Source: Natronomonas sp. | GTDB lineage: Archaea > Halobacteriota > Halobacteria > Halobacteriales > Haloarculaceae | DNA: 48,193 bases | Assembly (NCBI RefSeq): GCF_028274965.1 | Contig: NZ_JAQCNO010000017.1 | Span: 1 to 48,193, forward strand | Reading direction: 5' to 3' | Part shown: piece after piece, positions 41,500-48,193 of the stretch | Position numbering within the stretch: the first letter of the stretch is position 1 | Layout: each line of letters starts with the position of its first letter | The notes under the pieces: model-generated | Seen by the model: the letters and a program-made list of their open reading frames with translations, nothing else | The model's database searches: none | What the model was told of the DNA's origin: nothing | Position numbers and translations under genes: made by a program

Positions 41500-41790
41500 A
41501 TGGACGGCCCGGAACGGACCACCAGACAGCGCATCGCCGCGTTCCTCCGCGAGACGCCGGCCGAGGCGAGCCGGATCGCGGCCGAGTTCGACGTGACGAC
41601 GGCGACGGCGCTGTCGCACGTCGATCACATCGCCGAGTCGCTGCGGGAGGCCGACGAGCGGCTGCTCGTCTCGCCGCCGGAGTGTCGCGACTGCGGGTTC
41701 ACGGGGTTCGACGACCTGACCAACCGCCCGTCGCGCTGCCCGGCGTGCAAGAGCGAGGCCGTCTCCGATCCGGCCTTTAGGATCCGGTAG
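41500..41790 (+). CDS. HTH plus zinc-ribbon predicted transcriptional regulator (COG3357-like)
   Basis: 96 residues. TRQRIAAFLRETPAEASRIAAEFDVTTATALSHVDHIAESL is a winged helix; CRDCGFTGFDDLTNRPSRCPACKSEAV is a four-cysteine zinc ribbon. This fusion is a recognised archaeal predicted regulator. Target unknown. Monocistronic, starting at ATG 41500; no obvious TATA box beyond the modest AT content of GGTTTTGCG at about 41469. Confidence 0.85.
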   Translation: MDGPERTTRQRIAAFLRETPAEASRIAAEFDVTTATALSHVDHIAESLREADERLLVSPPECRDCGFTGFDDLTNRPSRCPACKSEAVSDPAFRIR

Positions 41791-41864
41791 GCCGGCCGCG
41801 AGCCCGACGCGGCGGCCTCGAGGCCGCAGTCGGCCCGAAACCGTAACAGAGGGTCCCGATAGTG

Positions 41865-41872
41865 TTTAATAT
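41865..41872 (+). promoter_or_regulatory. TATA box of the aIF1 gene
   Basis: TTTAATAT centred about 28-29 nt before the ATG at 41897, implying an essentially leaderless mRNA. It stands out against the surrounding GC-rich sequence. Confidence 0.7.
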
Positions 41873-41896
41873 GGCCGTCGTGTAGGCCGAGTTGTA

Positions 41897-42190
41897 ATGT
41901 CGGAAGTCTGCTCGACGTGTGGACTCCCCGAGGAACTCTGCGTCTGCGAGGACGTCGCCAAAGAGTCCCAGGAGATCAACATCCACATCGACGAGCGCCG
42001 ATACGGTAAGGAGGTAACGGTCGTCGAAGGGTTCGATCCGCGGGACGTCGACCTCGATTCGCTTTCCTCGGACCTGAAATCGAAATTCGCCTGCGGTGGC
42101 ACCGTCGAGGACGGCGCCATCGAACTCCAGGGGAACCACCTCGGTCGGATCGAGGACTTCCTCCAGGAGAAGGGATTCAACGTCGCCTGA
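41897..42190 (+). CDS. Translation initiation factor aIF1 (SUI1)
   Basis: 97 residues. It monitors start-codon selection on the small ribosomal subunit. [22 protein letters not shown] is the Cys-rich archaeal N-terminus; [46 protein letters not shown] is the SUI1 domain with its characteristic [10 protein letters not shown]. The C-terminal [15 protein letters not shown] completes it. Full length and well conserved. Confidence 0.95.
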   Translation: MSEVCSTCGLPEELCVCEDVAKESQEINIHIDERRYGKEVTVVEGFDPRDVDLDSLSSDLKSKFACGGTVEDGAIELQGNHLGRIEDFLQEKGFNVA

Positions 42191-42289
42191 CCGCCGACGC
42201 CCCGGCCCCGATCGGGTCGGTTCGCGGCCTCGCCTCCGTTCTCGGTTCTGTAGACGCGCCGCCGAACGCTCTCGGACGCGACGGCGCGC

Positions 42290-42637
42290 TCAAAACGGCG
42301 CGTCCGGACCCTCCGAGCCGCCTTCGTCCGCTTTGAGCTCGTACGACCAGCCCTCGATCCCGGACGCGAGCGACTCGACCCGCCCGTCGAACCCCTCGAA
42401 GGAGCCGATGAGCCGCGCGGCCTGGCGGCTCGCCTTGCCGTGCGGACAGACGGTGACGACGTGCTCCTCGCCCGCAAAGCGCTCGACCCGCCCGGTCAGC
42501 TCCGCAAACGGCACGTTCTCGCTGCCGGGGATGTGCCCGCGGCCGAACCGCTCGGGCGATCGGATGTCGACGATCCGAACCGCGTCGTCGCCCCGGATCC
42601 GCTCCCACAGCCCCTCCGCGGAGATCTCGCCGTCCAT
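42290..42637 (-). CDS. Rhodanese-like sulfurtransferase domain protein
   Basis: 115 residues, single rhodanese domain: RIVDIRSPERFGRGHIPGSENVPF, then VVTVCPHGKASRQAARLI. The active-site loop is C64-PHGKAS, with the persulfide cysteine present. It probably moves sulfur or acts in sulfur-related signalling; substrate unknown. It is convergent with the aIF1 gene, with a 99-bp spacer that shows no terminator. Confidence 0.9.
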   Translation of the reverse strand: MDGEISAEGLWERIRGDDAVRIVDIRSPERFGRGHIPGSENVPFAELTGRVERFAGEEHVVTVCPHGKASRQAARLIGSFEGFDGRVESLASGIEGWSYELKADEGGSEGPDAPF

Positions 42638-42733
42638 ACGCCCCGATACGGAAGCGCGGACTTAAATGAACGGATCGCCCCTCGGACCGCCGGCCGCCGG
42701 ATCGTCGGACGGCCGGACCCGCCTCGGGGCGGC

Positions 42734-43345
42734 CTACAGCGTCCCCGCCTCCGCGGCCAACAGCAGCCCCTCGATCGTGGCGTCGTTCGCGGGCTCCTCG
42801 CGGGCGGTTTCGAGCGCCTCGTCGACGGGGACGGTCACGACGTCGATGAACTCGCTGCCGTCGAGTTTCCGCTCGCCGCGGCTGAACCCGCTCGCGCGGA
42901 CGATCCCCCGCCGGTGCCGCAACACGCCGGTCGAACACCAAAAGTCCTCGACGAGTTCGACGGCCTCGGGGACGAGCCCGACCTCCTCTTCGAGTTCGCG
43001 CGCGCCCGCTTCCGCGTAGCTCTCCTTGCTCTCGACGATGCCGGCCGGCAGCTCGTAACACAGCTCGCGGATCGCCGGCCTGAACTGCTCGACCATGACG
43101 ACCGAGCGCTCCGTCGGGCGGGCCCCGTCCGGTCCGGGCTCGCCGACCCCGAGCGCCGCGGGGTCCTCGACGACCGCGACGACGACGACGGCGGCCGGTA
43201 GCTCGGCCCAGTAGTAGCGCTTGGTCCCGCCGTCGGGGAGTTCGACGAGGTCGTAGCCTCCCGAGTACCAGCCGGTCTCGTACTCGGTGACGGACTCGAG
43301 GACGGCCCAGTCGTGCTCGGCCGGGCTCGGATCGGTCCCGCTCAC
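42734..43345 (-). CDS. Nudix hydrolase (ADP-ribose pyrophosphatase-like)
   Basis: 203 residues. The Nudix box is complete at residues 102-124 (GIVESKESYAEAGARELEEE, then VGL), matching G-x5-E-x7-R-E-x2-E-E-x-G. The preceding strand RSVVMVEQFRPAIRELCYELPAG is the ADP-ribose/nucleotide-sugar pyrophosphatase pattern. A GTG at 43345 overlaps the stop of the upstream DUF5809 gene (GTGA), which decides the start. The first 45 residues form a short N-terminal extension with two Trp (HDWAVLESVTEYETGWY). Substrate probably ADP-ribose or another NDP-sugar. Confidence 0.92.
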   Translation of the reverse strand: MSGTDPSPAEHDWAVLESVTEYETGWYSGGYDLVELPDGGTKRYYWAELPAAVVVVAVVEDPAALGVGEPGPDGARPTERSVVMVEQFRPAIRELCYELPAGIVESKESYAEAGARELEEEVGLVPEAVELVEDFWCSTGVLRHRRGIVRASGFSRGERKLDGSEFIDVVTVPVDEALETAREEPANDATIEGLLLAAEAGTL

Positions 43346-43791
43346 ACCCGATCCCCCGCCAGACGCTCGCGGTAGAGGCGGTTGAACGCCATCCGGCGGA
43401 CCGTATCGGCCGCGGCCTCGGGTTCGTTCTCGAAGGTCGCCGCGACGGCGGCCTCTGCGGGCGGCGAGGCGTGCCACGCGACGCGTCCGACCGCGTCGCT
43501 CCCGGCAACGTGGACCTCGTGTGCGTACTCCTCGCGCCACCCGTCGAACGCCGACCGATCGGCGGTCCGGACGGCGAGCGCGTCGGCGAAAAGCGCCCGC
43601 CGTGCCGTCGCCACCACCTCGCTCGTCACGCGTCGGTCGTACTCCTCGCGGCCGAACGACATCGCCTTGGCCGTCTCCCGGACGACGGTCTGTGCGGTCG
43701 GTCCGAGGCGCTCGTACCGCGCTTCGGCCTCCGCCCACGTCTCGGGGACGAACCGGCCCTCCGCCTCCCGGGGTCGATCCGTCGCGGTCAC
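43342..43791 (-). CDS. DUF5809-family haloarchaeal protein
   Basis: 149 residues beginning at GTG (VTATDRPREAEGRFVPETWA). It is mostly helical: WAEAEARYERLGPTAQTVVRETAKAMSFGREEYDRRVTSEVV, then ARRALFADALAV, then FDGWREEYAHEVHVAGSDAVGRVAWHASP, and a closing RRMAFNRLYRERLAG. Recognised from memory as DUF5809; no known function. It sits between DUF5810 and the Nudix gene, linked to both by GTGA overlaps, so the three are translated as one coupled unit. Confidence 0.85.
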   Translation of the reverse strand: MTATDRPREAEGRFVPETWAEAEARYERLGPTAQTVVRETAKAMSFGREEYDRRVTSEVVATARRALFADALAVRTADRSAFDGWREEYAHEVHVAGSDAVGRVAWHASPPAEAAVAATFENEPEAAADTVRRMAFNRLYRERLAGDRV

Positions 43792-44243
43792 TCCGAACCG
43801 CCCTCCTCGTCCTCGAGCATCTCCTCTGTCATCCGTCTCGCCTCCTCGAGCACCTCCGCGGTCGCGTCGTCGATCGCGGCGTCGCCCGGCCCGTCGGGCG
43901 CGAGGTCGTGATCGTGGCCGCGGCCGTGATCGTGGCTGTGATCGTGACCCCCGGCCCCCTCGTCGTCGAACAGCGCCCCCGATCGCTCCGAGCGCGGCCC
44001 TCCCTCGCCGGCGTCGAGGCCGCCGACGGTGTCCTCGAACACCTGCTGGAACTCGGTCTCCTCGACGCGTTCGGAAACGACCTCGGCGAGGTCGTCCTCG
44101 CTCATCCCGCCCCAGCCGGCGGCGTGCTCCTCGAGCCACGCTTCGTGGTCGTCGTCCCCGAGCAACGCGGTGAACGCGAGGTGGTTCGCGAGGTGTCCCG
44201 CATCGGCCTGTGGGTCCGAACAGACGGGGCAGGCGTATCCCAT
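43788..44243 (-). CDS. DUF5810-family protein with C2H2 finger and His-rich linker
   Basis: 151 residues. The N-terminus MGYACPVCSDPQADAGHLANHLAF has C5, C8, H17 and H21, the spacing of a C2H2 zinc finger. A middle acidic helical region follows (DLAEVVSERVEETEFQQVFEDTV), then a metal-binding-like His/Asp run GGHDHSHDHGRGHDHD, and a final helix DATAEVLEEARRMTEEMLEDEE. I recognise the family as DUF5810. The stop overlaps the GTG of DUF5809. Function unknown; possible metal sensing or binding is inference from composition. Confidence 0.85.
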   Translation of the reverse strand: MGYACPVCSDPQADAGHLANHLAFTALLGDDDHEAWLEEHAAGWGGMSEDDLAEVVSERVEETEFQQVFEDTVGGLDAGEGGPRSERSGALFDDEGAGGHDHSHDHGRGHDHDLAPDGPGDAAIDDATAEVLEEARRMTEEMLEDEEGGSE

Positions 44244-44305
44244 ACCGGACGTTCCCGACCCAGGTGCAAAACGCCTCCGCTCGGGCGGCCGCCGCCGTCG
44301 GGCCC

Positions 44306-44770
44306 TCAGGACATCGGCTTTTTCATCACGTGGGCGTCCTCCCCGTCCGCGTAGTACCCGCGGCGGACGCGGTCGGTCTCGAAGCCGAACGCCTCGTACA
44401 GCGCCCGCGCCGCGTCGTTGCTCGGGCGCACCTCGAGTCTGACGCGACCGACGCCCCTCGTTGCCAGCACCGTCAGCCCCTCTGCGAGAAGCGTCCGACC
44501 GAGCCCGTCGCGTCTGTGACTCGGCGCGACGGCGAGGTCCTTTATGTGTCCGATCCGCGCGCCGTCCTCGCTGAGGACGTCGGCGACGACGAACCCGACC
44601 GGCGACCCGTCGTCGGCGAGTAAAAACCCCGGCGCATCGAGGAACCGCTCGAACGCCGCGTAGGGCCACGGCTGGTCGAACGATCGCCTTTCGATGCGGA
44701 AGACGTCCAACAGGTCGGCCCGAACCACCGGCCGAACGTCGACGTCGCTGCGCTGTCCGGCTGCTGTCAC
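44306..44770 (-). CDS. rimI: RimI-type GNAT N-acetyltransferase
   Basis: 154 residues. It transfers acetyl from acetyl-CoA, in RimI proteins to the N-terminal alanine of ribosomal protein S18 or, in archaea, to N-termini generally. VRPVVRADLLDVFRIERRSFDQPWPYAAFERFL is the N-terminal signature; IGHIKDLAVAPSHRRDGLGRTLL is motif A with the R-x-x-G-x-G CoA loop; VRLEVRPSNDAARALYEAFGFETDRVRRGYY ends it. I chose the GTG at 44770; an ATG at 44797 would add nine residues and is possible. Likely upstream partner of the DUF5810-DUF5809-Nudix run (62-bp gap). Confidence 0.88.
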   Translation of the reverse strand: MTAAGQRSDVDVRPVVRADLLDVFRIERRSFDQPWPYAAFERFLDAPGFLLADDGSPVGFVVADVLSEDGARIGHIKDLAVAPSHRRDGLGRTLLAEGLTVLATRGVGRVRLEVRPSNDAARALYEAFGFETDRVRRGYYADGEDAHVMKKPMS

Positions 44771-44911
44771 GCCCCAACGTTGCGGCGAGACGCACATAGC
44801 GTTGTCGACGGCCCCCTTCCGTTCGCGGCAGCTCGGTTCGGGGCTTCGTCGTTCCCGTCCCTCGGGGCCGGCCTCGGCCAGAAGATTGATTATCGCGCGC
44901 GCATTACAGTC

Positions 44912-44935
44912 GGATGCACCCGATTGGGTGCATCC
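44912..44935. repeat. Perfect 10-bp inverted repeat with 4-nt loop
   Basis: GGATGCACCC-GATT-GGGTGCATCC. All ten pairs match. It lies about 20 nt upstream of the candidate rimI promoter and some 125 nt beyond the aconitase stop. It lacks an adjoining T run on either strand, so it is not an obvious terminator; an operator or RNA hairpin is possible. Confidence 0.7.
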
Positions 44936-45025
44936 CCACCCCCCACCCCGTTTTCACGCCCCGATAGCCACCGGAACGCCGTTTCGACCGCGGACGCGCG
45001 GCGGTCTCGGGTCTCGAACACCGAT

Positions 45026-45053
45026 AAAAACAAAAACACGACCGCCGAGGCGG
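45026..45053 (-). terminator. Aconitase transcription terminator
   Basis: On the minus strand after the aconitase stop: CCGC-CTCG-GCGG (45053-45042) followed within six bases by TTTTTGTTTTT (45036-45026). A GC hairpin and T-rich run directly behind a long gene fit a terminator. Archaeal termination depends mainly on the T tract, which is strong here. Confidence 0.65.
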
Positions 45054-45060
45054 CGCTCGA

Positions 45061-47046
45061 TCAGTCGTCGGCGGGGGCCGCGCCGCTGCCCTCTTCGGCC
45101 TGCTTTTTCGTGTGCGAGAGCTTTCCGCCGTCGGCGAGGATCCGCCGTTCGCGCTCCGACGCGTCGAGCGCGGCGGTGAGTTCCCACTCGTCGTTGACGC
45201 GGACGGTGAACTCCTCTTGGCCGGAGCGGACGGCCTCGGCGACGTTGTCGACGATCTCGATGTCGTCGCCCTGCTCGATCCGCTCGTAGTCCTCGGCGTC
45301 GATCTCGAGGGGGACGAGCCCGAAGTTGAACAGGTTCGCCTTGTGGATGCGCGCGAAGCTCTGTGCGAGGACGCCCTCGATACCGAGGTACATCGGACAC
45401 AGCGCCGCGTGCTCCCGCGAGGAGCCCTGCCCGTAGTTCTCGCCGGCGACGAGGAACCCGCCGTCGCTGTCGAGTGCGCGCTGTGCGAACTCCTCGTCGA
45501 CGCGCGAGAGGGTGAACTCCGAGAGCTTCGGGATGTTCGAGCGGTACATCAGGATGTCCTGCGTCGCCGGGATGATGTGGTCGGTCGTGATGTTGTCGCC
45601 CATCTTCAGGAGGTTCGGCCCCGAGATGTCGGCGTCGAGTTCGTCCTTCAGGGGCACGTCGCCGATGTTCGGCCCCTTGATGAGCTCGTCGTCGACGGCC
45701 TCCTCGGGCGCGATGATGTCGGGGTCCTCTTTGCCCATGCCCTCGCTGTACTTCGAGCCCATCTCGAACTCGGGCGCCTCGAGGTCACCGAGCTCCGCGG
45801 CGAGATCGCGCGGATCGACGATCTCGCCTTTGATCGCCGCCGCGGTGGCGACCTCGGGCGAGCAGAGATAGACGTTGTCGTCCTCGATCCCCGAGCGGCC
45901 CTCGAAGTTGCGGTTGAACGTCCGCAGCGAGACCGAATCCGATCCGGGGACGTGGCCGATGCCGATACAGGCGCCGCAGGTCGCCTCGGAGAAGTTGACG
46001 CCGGCGGCCATCATCTCCGCGGTCCAGCCCTCGCGGGCGAGCATCTCGGAGGCCTGCTTCGAGGCGGGCGCGACGATCATCTCGGTCTTCATCTCGACCG
46101 TCCGCCCCTCGAGCATCTTCGCGCCGGGGAGGATGTCCTCGTAGGCGCCGTTCGTACAGGAGCCGATGATGACCTGCTCGACGTCCGTGCCGGCGACCTC
46201 CTCGACCGGAACGACCTTGTCGGGCATCGACGGACAGGCGATGAGCGGCTCGATCTCCGAGAGATCGACCTCGATCCTGTCGGCGTACTCGGCGTCCGCG
46301 TCCGGCGAGAGCTCGACGTAGTCGTCCTCGCGGCCGATCCGGGAGAGCCAGTTTTTCGTCCGCTCGTCGGTCGGGAAGATCGAGGAGGTCGCGCCCAACT
46401 CGGTGCCGAGGTTCGTGATCGTCGTCCGTTCGGGGACACTCAGCGACTCGACGCCCGGCCCGGTGTACTCGAAGATCTTGCCGACGCCGCCCTTGACGGT
46501 CAACTCGCCGAGCAGGTGCAGCGCGACGTCCTTGGCGGTCGCCCACTCGGGGAGTTCGCCCTCGAGGTGGACGTTGACGACCTCCGGCATCTCGATGTAG
46601 TACGCGCCCCCGCCCATCGCGACGGAGACGTCGAGGCCGCCGGATCCGATCGCGAGCTGTCCGAGACCGCCCGGCGTCGGCGTGTGGCTGTCCGACCCGA
46701 GCAGCGTCTTCCCGGGCGCGGCGAAGTTCTCCTTGTGGACGTTGTGACAGATCCCGTTGCCGGGGCGGCTGTAGTAGGCCCCGAACGTCCCCGCGGCGCT
46801 GCGAAGAAAGCGGTGATCGTCGGTGTTTTTGAAGTCGAACTGGTACGTCTGGTGATCGCAGTACTGCGCGGCGAGTTCCGTCTGTACCTCGTCGAGGCCG
46901 AGCGCCTCGAACTGCAGCCACACGAGCGTGCCGGTCGTGTCCTGCGTGAGCACCTGATCGATCTCGATGCCGATCTCTTCGCCCGTCTGTAGTTCCCCTT
47001 CGACGAGGTGGTCCTCGAGGATTTGTTCGGTGAGTGTCTGTCCCAT
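45061..47046 (-). CDS. acnA: Aconitate hydratase
   Basis: 661 residues. It isomerises citrate to isocitrate in the TCA cycle using a [4Fe-4S] cluster. The cluster ligands are C297 in VIIGSCTNGAYED and C357 and C360 in EATCGACIG. Other signatures are LLGSDSHTPTPGGLGQLAIG (116-134), TTDHIIPATQDI and GENYGQGSSREHAALCP, which carries the catalytic serine. Length is that of the short archaeal/mitochondrial-like form. The ATG at 47046 follows a TATA box at 47074-47080. An acidic or polar tail (KQAEEGSGAAPADD) ends the protein. Confidence 0.96.
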   Translation of the reverse strand: MGQTLTEQILEDHLVEGELQTGEEIGIEIDQVLTQDTTGTLVWLQFEALGLDEVQTELAAQYCDHQTYQFDFKNTDDHRFLRSAAGTFGAYYSRPGNGICHNVHKENFAAPGKTLLGSDSHTPTPGGLGQLAIGSGGLDVSVAMGGGAYYIEMPEVVNVHLEGELPEWATAKDVALHLLGELTVKGGVGKIFEYTGPGVESLSVPERTTITNLGTELGATSSIFPTDERTKNWLSRIGREDDYVELSPDADAEYADRIEVDLSEIEPLIACPSMPDKVVPVEEVAGTDVEQVIIGSCTNGAYEDILPGAKMLEGRTVEMKTEMIVAPASKQASEMLAREGWTAEMMAAGVNFSEATCGACIGIGHVPGSDSVSLRTFNRNFEGRSGIEDDNVYLCSPEVATAAAIKGEIVDPRDLAAELGDLEAPEFEMGSKYSEGMGKEDPDIIAPEEAVDDELIKGPNIGDVPLKDELDADISGPNLLKMGDNITTDHIIPATQDILMYRSNIPKLSEFTLSRVDEEFAQRALDSDGGFLVAGENYGQGSSREHAALCPMYLGIEGVLAQSFARIHKANLFNFGLVPLEIDAEDYERIEQGDDIEIVDNVAEAVRSGQEEFTVRVNDEWELTAALDASERERRILADGGKLSHTKKQAEEGSGAAPADD

Positions 47047-47073
47047 ATCGTCCCTACGTCGACTGTCCACGGA

Positions 47074-47080
47074 TATAAAT
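47074..47080 (-). promoter_or_regulatory. TATA box of the aconitase gene
   Basis: TTTATATCC on the minus strand (from 47079 down), centred about 30 nt before the ATG at 47046, implying a leader of about 3 nt. The strong T-tract terminator at the far end completes a well-defined single-gene unit. Confidence 0.75.
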
Positions 47081-47196
47081 CCGGCGTGTTCTGACACACG
47101 TACGGCAGTTTGAGCGCCGTCGTACCAAACGAGTATTGTTTTCTATGCCCATTTGCCGCACAGAACCGGGTGATCGTGTAAAACCGATCGGCGCGC

Positions 47197-47808
47197 TCAG
47201 TCGATGCGGGCGAACGCGAGGTTCCCGCTGGTGTTTTTGATGTAGATGTCGACCACGTCGCCCTCCTCGGCCCCGGGGACGAAGATGGTGTAGTCGCCGC
47301 GGTGGGCGACGCCGTCGCCCTTCCGGCCGGTGTCGGTCACCTTGACCGTGTAGGTCTCGCCGGTCTCGACGTCCTCCTGGGTCGATTGGGTCTCCTTGGA
47401 TCGGCTGTTTTTCGTGACGGGACGGAACGCGCCGCAGGCGTCACACCGGAGCATCAGCGTCCGGTCCTCCTGGACGAGGCGGGTGTCCGGCAGCCCGCAC
47501 TCGCTACAGCGGACGTACTCCTCTGTGTAGTCGTCGATGACGCCCTCGAAGTCCCGGTCGTCGAAGTCGCCGTTGTACCGACCGACGCCGTCGTCGAGTT
47601 TCCCCGAGGTCGCAAGCGTCTGTTGGACGAACCGATGGAGGTGCTCCGTCTCGCGGTTCAGCGCGTCCGCGACCCCGTCGAGGTTCGTAAACCGCGTGAA
47701 GGCTCCGTCGGTCTGTGCGACGGCGTCGGGGACCGAGAGCCGATCGCCGGCCGATCCGATGTCGGGAACCGAGTCCAACGCCCGGTCGAGGCTGTCTCCG
47801 TATTCCAT
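47197..47808 (-). CDS. Translation initiation factor aIF2-beta fused to a TRAM domain
   Basis: 203 residues. The beta subunit of aIF2 helps deliver initiator tRNA. MEYGDSLDRALDSVPDIG is the N-terminal gamma-subunit-binding helix region; GAFTRFTNLDGVADALNRETEHLHRFVQQTLATSGKLD is the central domain; CSEC (101-104) and CDAC (122-125) form the zinc ribbon. Residues 147-203 (GETYTVKVTDTGRKGDGVAHRGDYTIFVPGAEEGD) are a TRAM domain, similar to the one on RlmE in this window. The ATG at 47808 follows a TATA-like GCATATAC on the minus strand near 47836. The fusion is known in haloarchaea. Confidence 0.93.
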   Translation of the reverse strand: MEYGDSLDRALDSVPDIGSAGDRLSVPDAVAQTDGAFTRFTNLDGVADALNRETEHLHRFVQQTLATSGKLDDGVGRYNGDFDDRDFEGVIDDYTEEYVRCSECGLPDTRLVQEDRTLMLRCDACGAFRPVTKNSRSKETQSTQEDVETGETYTVKVTDTGRKGDGVAHRGDYTIFVPGAEEGDVVDIYIKNTSGNLAFARID

Positions 47809-47902
47809 GCTCAATCGTAGGGACGAGCGCCGTATATGCGTTCCGAGACCGGCGGGGGCTTCGGGTCGAACCGGTTTTGTCCCCGCCGCCCGAGGGGTCC
47901 GC

Positions 47903-48193
47903 ATGGAGCCGACGACCCCACAGGCGGCCTGCTTCGAGGCCGGAATCAAGTTCGGAAGCCTCTATCACCAGTTCGCGGGCACGCCGGTCTCGCCGGACAG
48001 CAGCGCCTCGCTCTCGCGGGCGATGGAGGAGGCGATCGAAAACCAGCCGTTCTGCTCGTCGGTGAGCGTCGAGATCCTCGAGGACGCGCTCCGGGCCGAA
48101 CTCGCCGAGCAGTCCGCCGCGTACACCGAACTCACCGGCCGGTTCATGGAGGTCGAGATCACCATCGACCACGAGGGGGCGACGGTCGTCGCC
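47903..48193 (+). CDS. mptD: Archaeal dihydroneopterin aldolase (MptD family), 3' end outside the window
   Basis: 97 codons are visible from ATG 47903. QAACFEAGIKFGSLYHQFAGTPVSPDSSASLSRAMEEAIENQPFC is the archaeal MptD (former DUF372) signature, with VSVEILEDALRAEL and FMEVEITIDHEGATVVA following. MptD cleaves the side chain of 7,8-dihydroneopterin in archaeal folate/methanopterin-type pterin synthesis. Roughly the last quarter is missing. It is divergent from the aIF2-beta gene; AACCGGTTTTGTCC at about 47868-47881 is a weak promoter candidate. Confidence 0.88.
   Translation, partial: MEPTTPQAACFEAGIKFGSLYHQFAGTPVSPDSSASLSRAMEEAIENQPFCSSVSVEILEDALRAELAEQSAAYTELTGRFMEVEITIDHEGATVVA

Larger units (their letters stand above)
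44771..45060. other. 290-bp spacer between aconitase and rimI, with a strong palindrome
   Basis: No coding sequence supported. From the aconitase side it holds a hairpin-plus-T-tract terminator (45053-45026), a C-rich tract at 44934-44949 (G-rich on the minus strand) and the 24-nt palindrome at 44912-44935, then an AT-rich GATAATCAATCTT on the minus strand around 44893-44881 that may be the rimI promoter. Confidence 0.5.

Noticed and set aside
44934-44949. G-quadruplex on the minus strand (GGGG-T-GGGGGG-T-GGGG)
   Set aside because: Only three separated G tracts; a stable four-tract, three-tier quadruplex is not available without bulges. Kept only as context for the adjacent palindrome.
45112-46992. 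A 626-codon plus-strand open frame opposite aconitase
   Set aside because: Antisense shadow of a well-conserved enzyme; the translation is composition-driven (Val/Asp/Arg/Leu) with no family motif.
1-48193. Defence island, transposase, rRNA operon or replication origin
   Set aside because: No restriction, toxin-antitoxin, Cas, transposase or Orc1/Cdc6 gene is visible, no rRNA sequence is present, and no clustered origin-recognition repeats were found.

Overview
The window is a stretch of chromosome from a halophilic archaeon (class Halobacteria). The evidence is a very GC-rich, Asp/Glu-rich coding sequence, archaeal information-processing genes (TBP, aIF1, aIF2-beta fused to TRAM, an RFC small subunit, TiaS, Trm-G10, Rio1), group II chaperonin (thermosome) subunits, several protein families I know only from haloarchaea (DUF5787, DUF5797, DUF5809, DUF5810, DUF7123), and TATA boxes about 26-30 nt before start codons, which implies mostly leaderless or very short-leader mRNAs. 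I cannot name the genus.

Layout. 1-5.8 kb: a partial thermosome gene, a glycosyltransferase/methyltransferase pair, a small winged-helix regulator, nicotinate phosphoribosyltransferase and Rio1 kinase. 5.9-13 kb: citrate synthase, a divergent AspA/AstE-like deacylase, a threonine-synthase-like PLP enzyme, TiaS, a Cro/CI-type regulator and a soluble histidine kinase. 13-17.8 kb: two divergent TrmB-family regulators around a 382-bp control region, then the uroporphyrinogen/precorrin-2 operon hemC-SUMT-hemD. 17.9-21 kb: RFC-like ATPase overlapping a dual-specificity phosphatase, Trm-G10 and TBP. 21.2-22 kb: a collapsed chemotaxis-transducer pseudogene next to an intron-containing tRNA-Arg(UCU) whose 3' end is partly duplicated, probably an old integration site. 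22-25 kb: two small overlapping conserved genes (UPF0200, UPF0201), a THUMP methyltransferase and hsp20.

25-32 kb: a divergent enolase-like gene overlapping glycerate 2-kinase, a gate-domain membrane protein and the proline operon proC-proB-proA. 32-36.5 kb: RlmE-TRAM, a complete thermosome subunit, DUF5797 and DUF5787 (nuclease-like). 36.6-42.6 kb: nitrilase/SRPBCC/DUF7123/small membrane protein on the minus strand, then DUF373 membrane protein, Dph6-like enzyme, sugar nucleotidyltransferase, HTH-zinc-ribbon protein, aIF1 and a rhodanese. 42.7-48.2 kb: RimI/DUF5810/DUF5809/Nudix, aconitase, aIF2-beta and a partial MptD.

Most of the window is housekeeping sequence. I see no CRISPR array, transposase, rRNA or obvious defence island. 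The strongest unexpected signals are a 19-nt promoter block shared by the three chaperone genes; a canonical 30-nt intron in tRNA-Arg(UCU) beside a transducer pseudogene and an att-like repeat; an enolase homologue that has lost both conserved active-site histidines yet is translationally coupled to glycerate 2-kinase; and two tiny upstream ORFs coupled by GTGA overlaps to hemD and to the DUF5787 gene.
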